This document shows, piece by piece, positions 34,163 to 42,088 of a stretch of DNA of 64,000 nucleotides. The position numbers and the translations under genes are program-made. Within the stretch, counting starts at the first letter, position 1. The number at the start of each line of letters is the position of its first letter. This DNA comes from an uncultured Marinobacter sp. (GTDB taxonomy: Bacteria > Pseudomonadota > Gammaproteobacteria > Pseudomonadales > Oleiphilaceae), in assembly GCF_947488835.1 (NCBI RefSeq), contig NZ_CANLBK010000003.1, positions 62,001-126,000 of the forward strand. The letters are read 5' to 3'. The notes beneath the pieces are model-generated. The model was not told the DNA's origin and searched no databases. It saw only the letters and a list, made by a program, of their open reading frames with translations.

Positions 34163-35419
34163 ATGAAGAAATTTATTAATGCGAACCTATACCGCAACAG
34201 CGATGCCACCGAAATCCTCGTGGAAAATGGCGTAATCCGAGCAATTGGTACTAACCTCCCCTCGGCAAAGGAAACAATCGACCTGAAAGGCCGCCTCGTT
34301 GTGCCCCCTTATGTGGATGCCCATCTTCACCTCGACTACGTCTACACCGGCGGCAGCAAAGGAGCCAAGAACAACACAGGCACGCTGTTCGAAGGCATTG
34401 CCCGTTGGCACGATGTAAAAAAGAACCAATCGTTCGAAGATGCAAAACAACGAGCACTACAGGGCATACAGGAAGAAGTCTCAAAAGGTGTGCAATTTAT
34501 CCGCACCCATATCGATGTATGCGATCCGAATCTCACTGGGCTGAAAGCCATGCTGGAGCTTCGTGAACAACTGAAGGATAACGTCACCATTCAGATCGTC
34601 GCTTTCCCCCAGGAGGGGATGTACGCCTACAAAGGCGGTGATGAAATGGTGGAAGAAGCCCTGAAGATGGGCGCCGACTGCGTAGGCAGCATTCCACACT
34701 TTGAATGGGCGCGGGAAATTGGCGAAAAGTCCATTCACCGTACCGTTGAACTGGCTGTTAAATACGACAAGCTCATCGACGTGCACTGCGATGAAACCGA
34801 TGATGTGATGAGCCGGTTTGTTGAGCTCTTGAACGCCCTGGCCATGACCGAAGACATAGGCACACGCACAGCGGCCAGCCACACCTGCTCCTTCGGTTCG
34901 GCCGACAACGCCTATGCGTTCCGCATGATGAGGCTGTTCCAGAAATCGGGCCTCAACTTCATTGCTCTTCCCACTGAAAACGCCTACCTGCAAGGCCGCC
35001 AAGACACCTACCCAAAACGCCGGGGCATGACTCGCGTTAAAGAATTCTGGGAGAGCAACATCAACGTCTGCTTTGGCCAGGATTCCATCAACGACCCCTG
35101 GTATCCGGTAGGCAACGGAAACCTGATGAACATCCTGGATAACGGCATTCACATGGCGCAAACCATGTCGATGGATCAACTGGATACCTGTCTTGATCTG
35201 ATCACGTTCAACGGTGCAAAAACCCTGAACGTGGAAAACCAGTACGGGCTGGATGTTGGCAAGCCAGCTAACTTTCTGGTGCTGGATGCCACCAGCCCGT
35301 TTGAAGCGGTTCGCCAGCGGGCGGATGTGCTGGCATCAATTCGTAATGGGGAATATCTGTTCAAGAAGCCCGAGCCCAGTTACGACATTGAGCTGGACCT
35401 GTTCGGAAAGACCAAGTAA
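34163..35419 (+). CDS. codA: Cytosine deaminase-like amidohydrolase
   Basis: Metal-dependent amidohydrolase of 418 residues, expected to deaminate cytosine to uracil or a related base. Metal and active-site positions are all visible: HLHLD (His54, His56), FPQEG (Gln150), HCDE (His208, Glu211), His240 in ASHTC, and FGQDSINDPWYP with Asp307. The residue after that Asp is Ser308, where E. coli CodA has Asp314, a position known to affect substrate preference. GAGG precedes the ATG. It stands alone between two terminators with no permease gene beside it. Confidence 0.85.
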   Translation: MKKFINANLYRNSDATEILVENGVIRAIGTNLPSAKETIDLKGRLVVPPYVDAHLHLDYVYTGGSKGAKNNTGTLFEGIARWHDVKKNQSFEDAKQRALQGIQEEVSKGVQFIRTHIDVCDPNLTGLKAMLELREQLKDNVTIQIVAFPQEGMYAYKGGDEMVEEALKMGADCVGSIPHFEWAREIGEKSIHRTVELAVKYDKLIDVHCDETDDVMSRFVELLNALAMTEDIGTRTAASHTCSFGSADNAYAFRMMRLFQKSGLNFIALPTENAYLQGRQDTYPKRRGMTRVKEFWESNINVCFGQDSINDPWYPVGNGNLMNILDNGIHMAQTMSMDQLDTCLDLITFNGAKTLNVENQYGLDVGKPANFLVLDATSPFEAVRQRADVLASIRNGEYLFKKPEPSYDIELDLFGKTK

Positions 35420-35437
35420 CGCTTTTTCGACGAAAAA

Positions 35438-35470
35438 GGGGAACGTAGAAGTGACGTTCCCCACAATTTT
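35438..35470 (+). terminator. Terminator hairpin after the deaminase gene
   Basis: GGGGAACGT and ACGTTCCCC form a perfect 9-bp stem with a 7-base loop, followed after ACAA by TTTT. An overlapping CTTTTTCG/CGAAAAAG dyad lies just before it at 35422-35438. Confidence 0.75.
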
Positions 35471-35573
35471 ACATTTCTACAACAATCTATTTGTTTGTAA
35501 CAGCCAGTAAATTAAGGAGAATCCCCGCCATTAAGCAGAGTACACAACCAAAAACGGCGATAAGGGATTCAGG

Positions 35574-38399
35574 ATGTATTTCAAAGGTGCTGCAGCACTC
35601 GGGTTAACCGGCATTTTACTTTCAGGCTGCGGAGGAAGTTCCTCAAGCGAAACAATCACCGAATCTCAGCACGCAATCAACTTACCTGATGCCGTCTCGA
35701 TGGTGAGTTACCAGTACCAACCTCAGCATGACGCCCTTCCGGGCACGGTAAGATACAGCGGAAACAACCTCCCGAGCTGGGCCTCAGTTGATGCAGCAAC
35801 CGGAATCATTTCGGGTACCCCGGGCCCGGAAGACGCATCGGCACAGGTCGACCTATCGATCACCGCATCCAACGGCTCTCATCGCCTGATCCTTAACGAC
35901 TCGATACAGGTGGCGCACGCTGCTGCGTTCCTGAATCCGCCAGCATTGGATTTCTATGCCAAGGATTTTGATGGCAACCCGCGGGAGCCGAGAAACGACC
36001 TTTCAGGGGGCGAACTAGAAGGCGAAGTTCAATTTGTACAGTCTCACTCCGTTGCGCCCGCAAAGAATTTTGAGCGCAACACAACCGACGAGACCAAAAG
36101 CAAATACATGCCCCGGCTGACGGCGCTGCGGGATACCCTGCTCCTGTTTGTCCCCAAAAATGGCATTGAGCCAGTAACCATGCATGCAAAAGTAAGCGTT
36201 AACGGCGAGCCCTTGATGACGCTACCAATGGCACACCCAAACGACTTGCCGAAATCAGACGTTACGGGCGCTCAACCCATTCAATACTCCAAGCAGGCAT
36301 GGTCCGTCAATCTGCCTTGGGATACCGTAAGAAACGGTTTGTCTCTTGAATTTGTTGCGGATAAAGGCGCAGACGGCAGAGTTTCCGGCTACTTGCCTAC
36401 CACCGATATCGACATTGGCGAAGCCTCCCGAATTGTCTTCCAGAGTATTCGTTTAGGCATGCTGACCGAGCCCGGACAGAGCGATGGGCACTACACGCTT
36501 CGGGATCCTGTGCTGGCTGCTACAGATTACTTCCAGACCCTACCTGTCTCAAAACTCGTTATGGGCAGCTACGCCGATGCCGTGCTCAACCGGGTAATCA
36601 TCCGCTCGGGCACCATATATGACAAAGACATTGATGGTAGCAGCCAGGTTGCAGGTGACGTATACAGCGGCGACATGCGCGAGAACGTTGGCAAATCGCA
36701 GGTCAGCGTTGGCATAAACATGGCCAACTTTGGATATACCAGCAATAACATGAATCAACAGCACCCTCATGTCTTCAAGCAGATAACCAATCACCACGCC
36801 TGGGGCATGTATACCAATGGCCGCGTTGATCACGGCCTTAGTGGCGGCAATGGTATCGGAACGCTTTATCACTCCTGGGGTAATGAAGCCAGCCATGAAT
36901 GGGGCCACGCCTATGGCCTCGGCCACTACCCTGGCCAAGGCCTGACCGATGATGGGCGCTGGGCGGTTCATCACGCTGACAGTGGCTGGGGATACATTGC
37001 ACACCGCAACCGGATGCGCGCAAACCTTTTTGGCTTGAATGATGAGGGCGCCTACAACTACAAGCGGGACGCCATGTCAGGCGGCTCTGATGGCGGGCCT
37101 TTCTCTGTTTACACTCACTACACGGGCTATACCGCAAGAATCATTCAAAACGATCTGGCCAGGCCTCCCATTCCAGACGCCAGTTACCCCAATGGCTACA
37201 AAAAGTGGAATACAAACACCGGCCAATACGAAAATCATTCCAGCTCACATCCGGCACCTGTGAGTGTTGGAGTCCCGGTTGCCACGATTCTGGGCGGCTA
37301 TGATCCCGATGGCTCCAACGCAGTGATCTATCCGGTATTTCACGGCAACTACGGGAACCTGTTCGATCTGCCGGAACCTGATCTCAATTCCACCGCCAAT
37401 CAGTGTTGGGTAGAGGTGAACAACAGCGAGGGCGAGCAAAAGCACATCAGCGTTAAGTCCTCCCGGCATAGTTCGAACAGCATCAACCAGCTTCACTTCA
37501 ATTTGCGGGCAGACTTCAAGCCAACCAGCGCCAGCCTTTATTGCCGGCGCGATGGCACCGACGAAAAACTCGCAGAAACCGCCTTTAACGGTGAAATCCC
37601 TGAGTTGCCCCCTGTGGCGATCGTTGGCCAGGAAGCGGGATTCCAGCAGTTGCAAGCAACGGAACTAGCAGTAATTGAAGAAAAGCTGGAAGCTATGGAC
37701 GCTGGCCGCTTCAATACCTTGAGTGGTGATCTGGCGATTCAGGTAACCAGCTATACTGAGCAAGAGTTGAAGGATGGGCTGTCTGGCCCGGCATGGCAGT
37801 TGCTGCAGAAGATCAAACGCGACCAGAAGCTGGCCACAGAGATTGCGGTTATCCTGGCCAAGGCCCGGCTTGAGAACCTGTCTCCAAGCGAGACGAAAAC
37901 ACAGCTGATGCAATCACTGACCGCCAGCGGATTGATTGAATCGATAGACGATATACTGCTGACTGGCGACGTTATCCAGGGGAGCGGTGTATATTTCGAC
38001 ACAAACCTTGTGGATGCCCTGTACGTTGCCGTGACCGAAGGGCCAGATGACATTACTAATGCCAGCCACTGGGTTATGGATCTCAAAAACCGCATTCACC
38101 CGGTGGCAACGCCTTGGCAATGTCTGACCCCCTCAGGCGAGCGTCTTGGGTTGGCACTCTGCCAGCAGGACAACGCTGCACAGCGCTGGACTTACAACTC
38201 GGATAAACAACAATTGCGCAATGAAGGTAGCGGCAAGTGCCTCGATTATGCTCGCCACAACGGTACCCTCATCACTTATGGCTGTTCCGGTGAATGGAAT
38301 CAGCAATGGACGGGAGTTACCACCTCACAGAGCAAAATGCTGTCGCTGCTGGATGGCAATCTGCTATCAGATGTCTACGGAGCCCTTCTGGCTGACTGA
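35574..38399 (+). CDS. StcE/TagA-like M66 metalloprotease lipoprotein with ricin-type lectin domain
   Basis: Large exported lipoprotein of 941 residues with lipobox ILLSGC (Cys19). After a Ser-rich linker comes a cadherin/He-PIG-like domain (about 40-115, LPSWASVDAATGIISGTP), a central region with the zinc-metalloprotease motif HEWGHAYGLGH at 441-451, the HExxHxxxxxH pattern of the M66/StcE family, then helical linkers (about 690-850) and a C-terminal ricin B-type segment (QCLTPSGERLG, QRWTYNSDKQQLRN, GKCLDYA, NQQWTG). StcE-type proteases cut mucin-type O-glycoproteins; the host or polymer here is unknown. A weak AAGGG precedes the ATG. It is a single-gene unit. Confidence 0.85.
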   Translation: MYFKGAAALGLTGILLSGCGGSSSSETITESQHAINLPDAVSMVSYQYQPQHDALPGTVRYSGNNLPSWASVDAATGIISGTPGPEDASAQVDLSITASNGSHRLILNDSIQVAHAAAFLNPPALDFYAKDFDGNPREPRNDLSGGELEGEVQFVQSHSVAPAKNFERNTTDETKSKYMPRLTALRDTLLLFVPKNGIEPVTMHAKVSVNGEPLMTLPMAHPNDLPKSDVTGAQPIQYSKQAWSVNLPWDTVRNGLSLEFVADKGADGRVSGYLPTTDIDIGEASRIVFQSIRLGMLTEPGQSDGHYTLRDPVLAATDYFQTLPVSKLVMGSYADAVLNRVIIRSGTIYDKDIDGSSQVAGDVYSGDMRENVGKSQVSVGINMANFGYTSNNMNQQHPHVFKQITNHHAWGMYTNGRVDHGLSGGNGIGTLYHSWGNEASHEWGHAYGLGHYPGQGLTDDGRWAVHHADSGWGYIAHRNRMRANLFGLNDEGAYNYKRDAMSGGSDGGPFSVYTHYTGYTARIIQNDLARPPIPDASYPNGYKKWNTNTGQYENHSSSHPAPVSVGVPVATILGGYDPDGSNAVIYPVFHGNYGNLFDLPEPDLNSTANQCWVEVNNSEGEQKHISVKSSRHSSNSINQLHFNLRADFKPTSASLYCRRDGTDEKLAETAFNGEIPELPPVAIVGQEAGFQQLQATELAVIEEKLEAMDAGRFNTLSGDLAIQVTSYTEQELKDGLSGPAWQLLQKIKRDQKLATEIAVILAKARLENLSPSETKTQLMQSLTASGLIESIDDILLTGDVIQGSGVYFDTNLVDALYVAVTEGPDDITNASHWVMDLKNRIHPVATPWQCLTPSGERLGLALCQQDNAAQRWTYNSDKQQLRNEGSGKCLDYARHNGTLITYGCSGEWNQQWTGVTTSQSKMLSLLDGNLLSDVYGALLAD

Positions 38400-38439
38400 C
38401 ATCGGCGCCGGGCGCGCTCTGTGACAAGCCTTGGCGGGC

Positions 38440-40926
38440 TCACGACACCTGCAAGGTTGATTTGAGCAGCTCCAGGGCCCTTTTGCTTTTCAAGAATCGG
38501 GTCATTTCAGCCGCCGGCAAGGGCCGGCTTAGCACATAGCCCTGGAGCTGATCACAGCCTTCACCAGCAAGATAAGCGGCTTGCTCCGGCGTTTCCACGC
38601 CCTCGGCGGTTGAGGTCAGCCCCAGGCTTTTGGCAATAAAAAGTATTGCCGAGACGATGGCTGCGTCCTTTGGGTCGACCAGCATATCCCGCACAAAGCT
38701 CTTATCGATCTTGAGCTTGCAGATAGGCAATTCCTGAAGAAGGCTCAAGGACGAGTATCCAGTACCAAAATCATCCAGCGAAATAGTCACACCTTTTTGG
38801 CGCATCTTATCGAGATAGCCAATAACCTCCGGCCGGATCTTCATCAACGCAGTTTCGGTGATTTCGAGTTCAACTTGCCAAGGTTTCAGCCCGTTCACCT
38901 CCAGCACCTCATCAACAATCGCTATAAGATTCTGCCGCTGAAGCTGTATAGCAGACACATTGACGGACACACAGGCATTGCTGAGCCCAGCCGCCTGCCA
39001 AACACTTAGCTGGCGCCCGGCCTCACGTAGAGCCCACTCACCTATGGGCAGAATCAAACCGCTATCCTCGGCGACCGGAATAAATCTATCCGGGTCGATA
39101 GCGCCTTCTCTCGGGTCATTCCAGCGTAGTAACGCTTCCAGGCCAACGACTTTACCGGTGCTGGCCTGCACCAGTGGCTGATAATAGAGCTCCAACTCGT
39201 CATTACTCAACGCGCGCCTTAAACCGGCTTCCAGGGAGATATGTTCCAACGCCGCACGGTTGTAAGTTGCAGAATAAAATTGAAAATTGTTGCGACCCTG
39301 CTCTTTGGCCTGATACATCGCGGCATCGGCACGCTTTATCAAATCGTCTACCTCAGTCCCGTCATCCGGAAACAATGAGATTCCGATGCTGCTACTGCTA
39401 TATATCTCTTCATGCCCAAAATGGAACGGCGCTTTCAGTGCATCAAGAATGCGTGAGGCAACTTTTGCCGCATCCTGGGAGTTATCAACCTTGGGCAGCA
39501 GGATAACGAACTCGTCACCGCCCAGGCGGGCGAGGATACCCGAGGTGTTCTGGGGTACTTCCGGGTGCACCACATCTTCCATCCTCAGTACCGATGTGAG
39601 ACGAGCGGCCGTTTCCTTGAGCAATAGATCACCCACTTGGTGGCCCAGGGAGTCGTTGACCCGTTTGAAGTTATCGAGATCCAGAAACAACACGGCCATT
39701 TTGCCATCTTCCCGACGGGCAAGAGAAATCATGCGGCGCAATGTCTCGTGGGCTCGGAATCGGTTGGGTAGGCCCGTCAAACTGTCGTGATAGGCCAGTC
39801 GCTCGATTCTGGTACGCGAGGTGTCCAGATTGCCAGCCATCTCCTGAAAGCTCTGCACCAACTGCCCTAACTCATCCTTGCTGGACAAGGCTATCTTGGG
39901 CGCGAGATTGCCATGGCCTATCTCGCGTATGGCTCTCATCAGGGTTTGCAACGGCCGAACCATAAGCAAATTCATGGAAATAAACAGCCCGACAATCATC
40001 AACACCACGGTGCCGAGTATGATCCAGGCAACCGTCGTCCCCAGCTGCTGACTCTCTTTGAGCAATTCCCGCTCCGGCAGCACGCCAATCATCAGCAAGC
40101 CTTCGTGTAATCGCCGCGTTGCCAAAAGACTCGCTTCCTGCTGATAGGTCGCCGGCACAAGTTCCTCACTGTTTTCCGCCCCGGAGATCTTGGTCAACAG
40201 GGATTCGGGTATGCGCTGACCCAATCGCGAGCGGTTCCGATGGAAAAGAATCTTGCCTTCGTCGTTGATGATAAGCGTATGGCCGTCTTCACCAATCCGG
40301 CTGGCAGCCATTTGCTCCACCATAAAATCCAGCCCCATGGTGACAACCAGATAACCACGCAGTGTCGGCTTGCTGTTAAGCGGGTCCTGAGTGGTTGGGT
40401 CGATTAACCGCATGGGCCGCCCGACTTGCAGTGATACCGTGCTGCTACCGGGGGTAGAGGTAACCCAGACAAACGTCTCACCCTCAAACTGGCGAAGCTC
40501 CTGGAAGAACGGTGTGCCCCCTTCTTCTTCGCTAAAATTCGACGCCGGCGCCAAGGCGACACGGGCATCTTCATAACCATCGGGCAGCAGGTATCGGATC
40601 TCAGTGTAATCGGGGTAAGCACGCAGATAACTGGAGAACAGCTTAAGCAGTGAAGGCAGCATCAATGCATACCGCTCTTCCTCATCCTCTGTGAGCGCAT
40701 AGGCCCGCATCAGCGAGGCATCGGCAAACAGTTTCGCGTTAGCTTTGGCAATGTCCCTATGCACCTGAAAGTTACGCGCCATTTGATCCATTAGCGTCGT
40801 CATCTGGCTCGAGCTGCGTTCTACCGCCGTCGAACGCAGCTGGTCATAGGCCAACCAGCCCAGAATCATCAACGGAATAACCGCTAAGGGTACGACGACT
40901 AACAGAACCTTGGCATGAAGACGCAT
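38440..40926 (-). CDS. Cyclic-di-GMP synthase/phosphodiesterase with periplasmic sensor (MbaA-like)
   Basis: Inner-membrane protein of 828 residues. A first helix (7-27), a periplasmic sensor of about 260 residues that looks like a dCache domain, a second helix (about 298-322), HAMP, GGDEF (motif GGDEF at 469-473) and EAL (EAL at 597-599, with DDFGTGYSSL later) follow in order. Both catalytic motifs are intact, so both making and degrading c-di-GMP are possible. Between the RxxD inhibitory site (Arg448-Asp451) and GGDEF there are about twelve extra residues compared with the standard spacing. It lies 15 bases downstream of an orphan PotD/PotF-like protein gene, as in Vibrio nspS-mbaA. Confidence 0.9.
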   Translation of the reverse strand: MRLHAKVLLVVVPLAVIPLMILGWLAYDQLRSTAVERSSSQMTTLMDQMARNFQVHRDIAKANAKLFADASLMRAYALTEDEEERYALMLPSLLKLFSSYLRAYPDYTEIRYLLPDGYEDARVALAPASNFSEEEGGTPFFQELRQFEGETFVWVTSTPGSSTVSLQVGRPMRLIDPTTQDPLNSKPTLRGYLVVTMGLDFMVEQMAASRIGEDGHTLIINDEGKILFHRNRSRLGQRIPESLLTKISGAENSEELVPATYQQEASLLATRRLHEGLLMIGVLPERELLKESQQLGTTVAWIILGTVVLMIVGLFISMNLLMVRPLQTLMRAIREIGHGNLAPKIALSSKDELGQLVQSFQEMAGNLDTSRTRIERLAYHDSLTGLPNRFRAHETLRRMISLARREDGKMAVLFLDLDNFKRVNDSLGHQVGDLLLKETAARLTSVLRMEDVVHPEVPQNTSGILARLGGDEFVILLPKVDNSQDAAKVASRILDALKAPFHFGHEEIYSSSSIGISLFPDDGTEVDDLIKRADAAMYQAKEQGRNNFQFYSATYNRAALEHISLEAGLRRALSNDELELYYQPLVQASTGKVVGLEALLRWNDPREGAIDPDRFIPVAEDSGLILPIGEWALREAGRQLSVWQAAGLSNACVSVNVSAIQLQRQNLIAIVDEVLEVNGLKPWQVELEITETALMKIRPEVIGYLDKMRQKGVTISLDDFGTGYSSLSLLQELPICKLKIDKSFVRDMLVDPKDAAIVSAILFIAKSLGLTSTAEGVETPEQAAYLAGEGCDQLQGYVLSRPLPAAEMTRFLKSKRALELLKSTLQVS

Positions 40927-40941
40927 AGGCGTATCTGGGAC

Positions 40942-41988
40942 TCAGTTGACGAGGCGCGAATAGATGACTGCGCGGTTCTTTTTGGCGCGAGGAGGCAGAC
41001 GGCTATAGGCTTCCGAATTGTCCAGTGCCTCCCCTATTGGATAGATAACCTCGTCATCTCTGAAGCTCCCGGGCAGCAAGGCTTCGGCAGCCTGATTCGG
41101 GGTTGCATAATAGACATACTGGGCCAGCCGCGCGGCAATCTCAGGCTCATTGAGAAAATCGATGAATCGCTTGGCATCCGCTTTTCTGGTGGAGGCTCGG
41201 AGTACCCCCAGATAATCAGTCCAGATATTGCTACCTTCCTCAGGGAGTACAAACACAACATCGTCACTGTGCTCCTGCAACATGCGAGTGTCGCCGTTGT
41301 ACATCATGCTCATGACAACCTGGCCGGATAGCAGGGCAGAGTCTTCATTCAGGGAAATGTAACGATAGGTTTTAACGGAGGGTGCTTGTGCATGCAGAAG
41401 CGCTTCCGCTTCTCTCAGCTCTTGCCTGTCAGTGCTATTAAGCGAGTAGCCCAGCGCCTTGAGCGCTACACCAATCATATCCGCACTGTCGCCGATCATG
41501 GCGATTTTCCCCTGTAGCTCTGCCACTGGCTGCAACAGGTCCATCCAGCTTGTCACCTCGAAGGGAACCAGATCTTTACGGTAGACAATGCCGAGTGTTC
41601 CCCAGAAATAAGGCACACCATACTCTTCGGCTTTTTCAAACGCGGAACGCCAACGTGGGTCCACATGCGCCAGATTGGGAATACTGGATTCACCAAGAGG
41701 TTCGAGCCAGCCGCGCTTGGCCAGAATTCGGATTGACGCCCCATTGATGAGCACAACATCAAAGCCCTTGCCTTCGGTCTCAAGCAGCAGTTCGTCCCTG
41801 GAGGTATCGGAATCGAAATAGCTTTGCTTTACTGCGATACCCGTGCGCTGCTCAAACTCTAAAAGAATCTCAGGATCCATGTAATCCTGCCAGTTGAGGA
41901 ACACCAGCTCCCTTGATTCAGCGGCTTGGACAAAAGCTGTAGTGACGAGCAAACAAAGCGTTAGCCATAGAGCTTTACTTGAGCGCAT
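40942..41988 (-). CDS. Orphan PotD/PotF-like periplasmic polyamine-binding protein (NspS-like)
   Basis: Periplasmic binding protein of 348 residues with a signal peptide (ALWLTLCLLVTTAFVQA). The mature N-terminus LVFLNWQDYMDPEILLEFEQRTGIAVKQSYFDSD is the PotD/PotF signature, and GVPYFWGTLGIVYRKDLV follows. No PotABC-type ABC transporter gene is nearby; instead the next gene, 15 bases away, encodes a GGDEF-EAL receptor. This matches the Vibrio NspS type, which reports polyamines to MbaA without transporting them. GGGA lies six bases before ATG 41988; a GTG at 42000 is the alternative start. Confidence 0.85.
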   Translation of the reverse strand: MRSSKALWLTLCLLVTTAFVQAAESRELVFLNWQDYMDPEILLEFEQRTGIAVKQSYFDSDTSRDELLLETEGKGFDVVLINGASIRILAKRGWLEPLGESSIPNLAHVDPRWRSAFEKAEEYGVPYFWGTLGIVYRKDLVPFEVTSWMDLLQPVAELQGKIAMIGDSADMIGVALKALGYSLNSTDRQELREAEALLHAQAPSVKTYRYISLNEDSALLSGQVVMSMMYNGDTRMLQEHSDDVVFVLPEEGSNIWTDYLGVLRASTRKADAKRFIDFLNEPEIAARLAQYVYYATPNQAAEALLPGSFRDDEVIYPIGEALDNSEAYSRLPPRAKKNRAVIYSRLVN

Positions 41989-42088
41989 ATTCTTTCCCAC
42001 CGTCTACAGGCAACAGCGCATTCAGCCCGCCCTGTGCTACGAAACAACCTTGAACAATCCTACAGGATTCATTGGCTTCGATCCCCTG

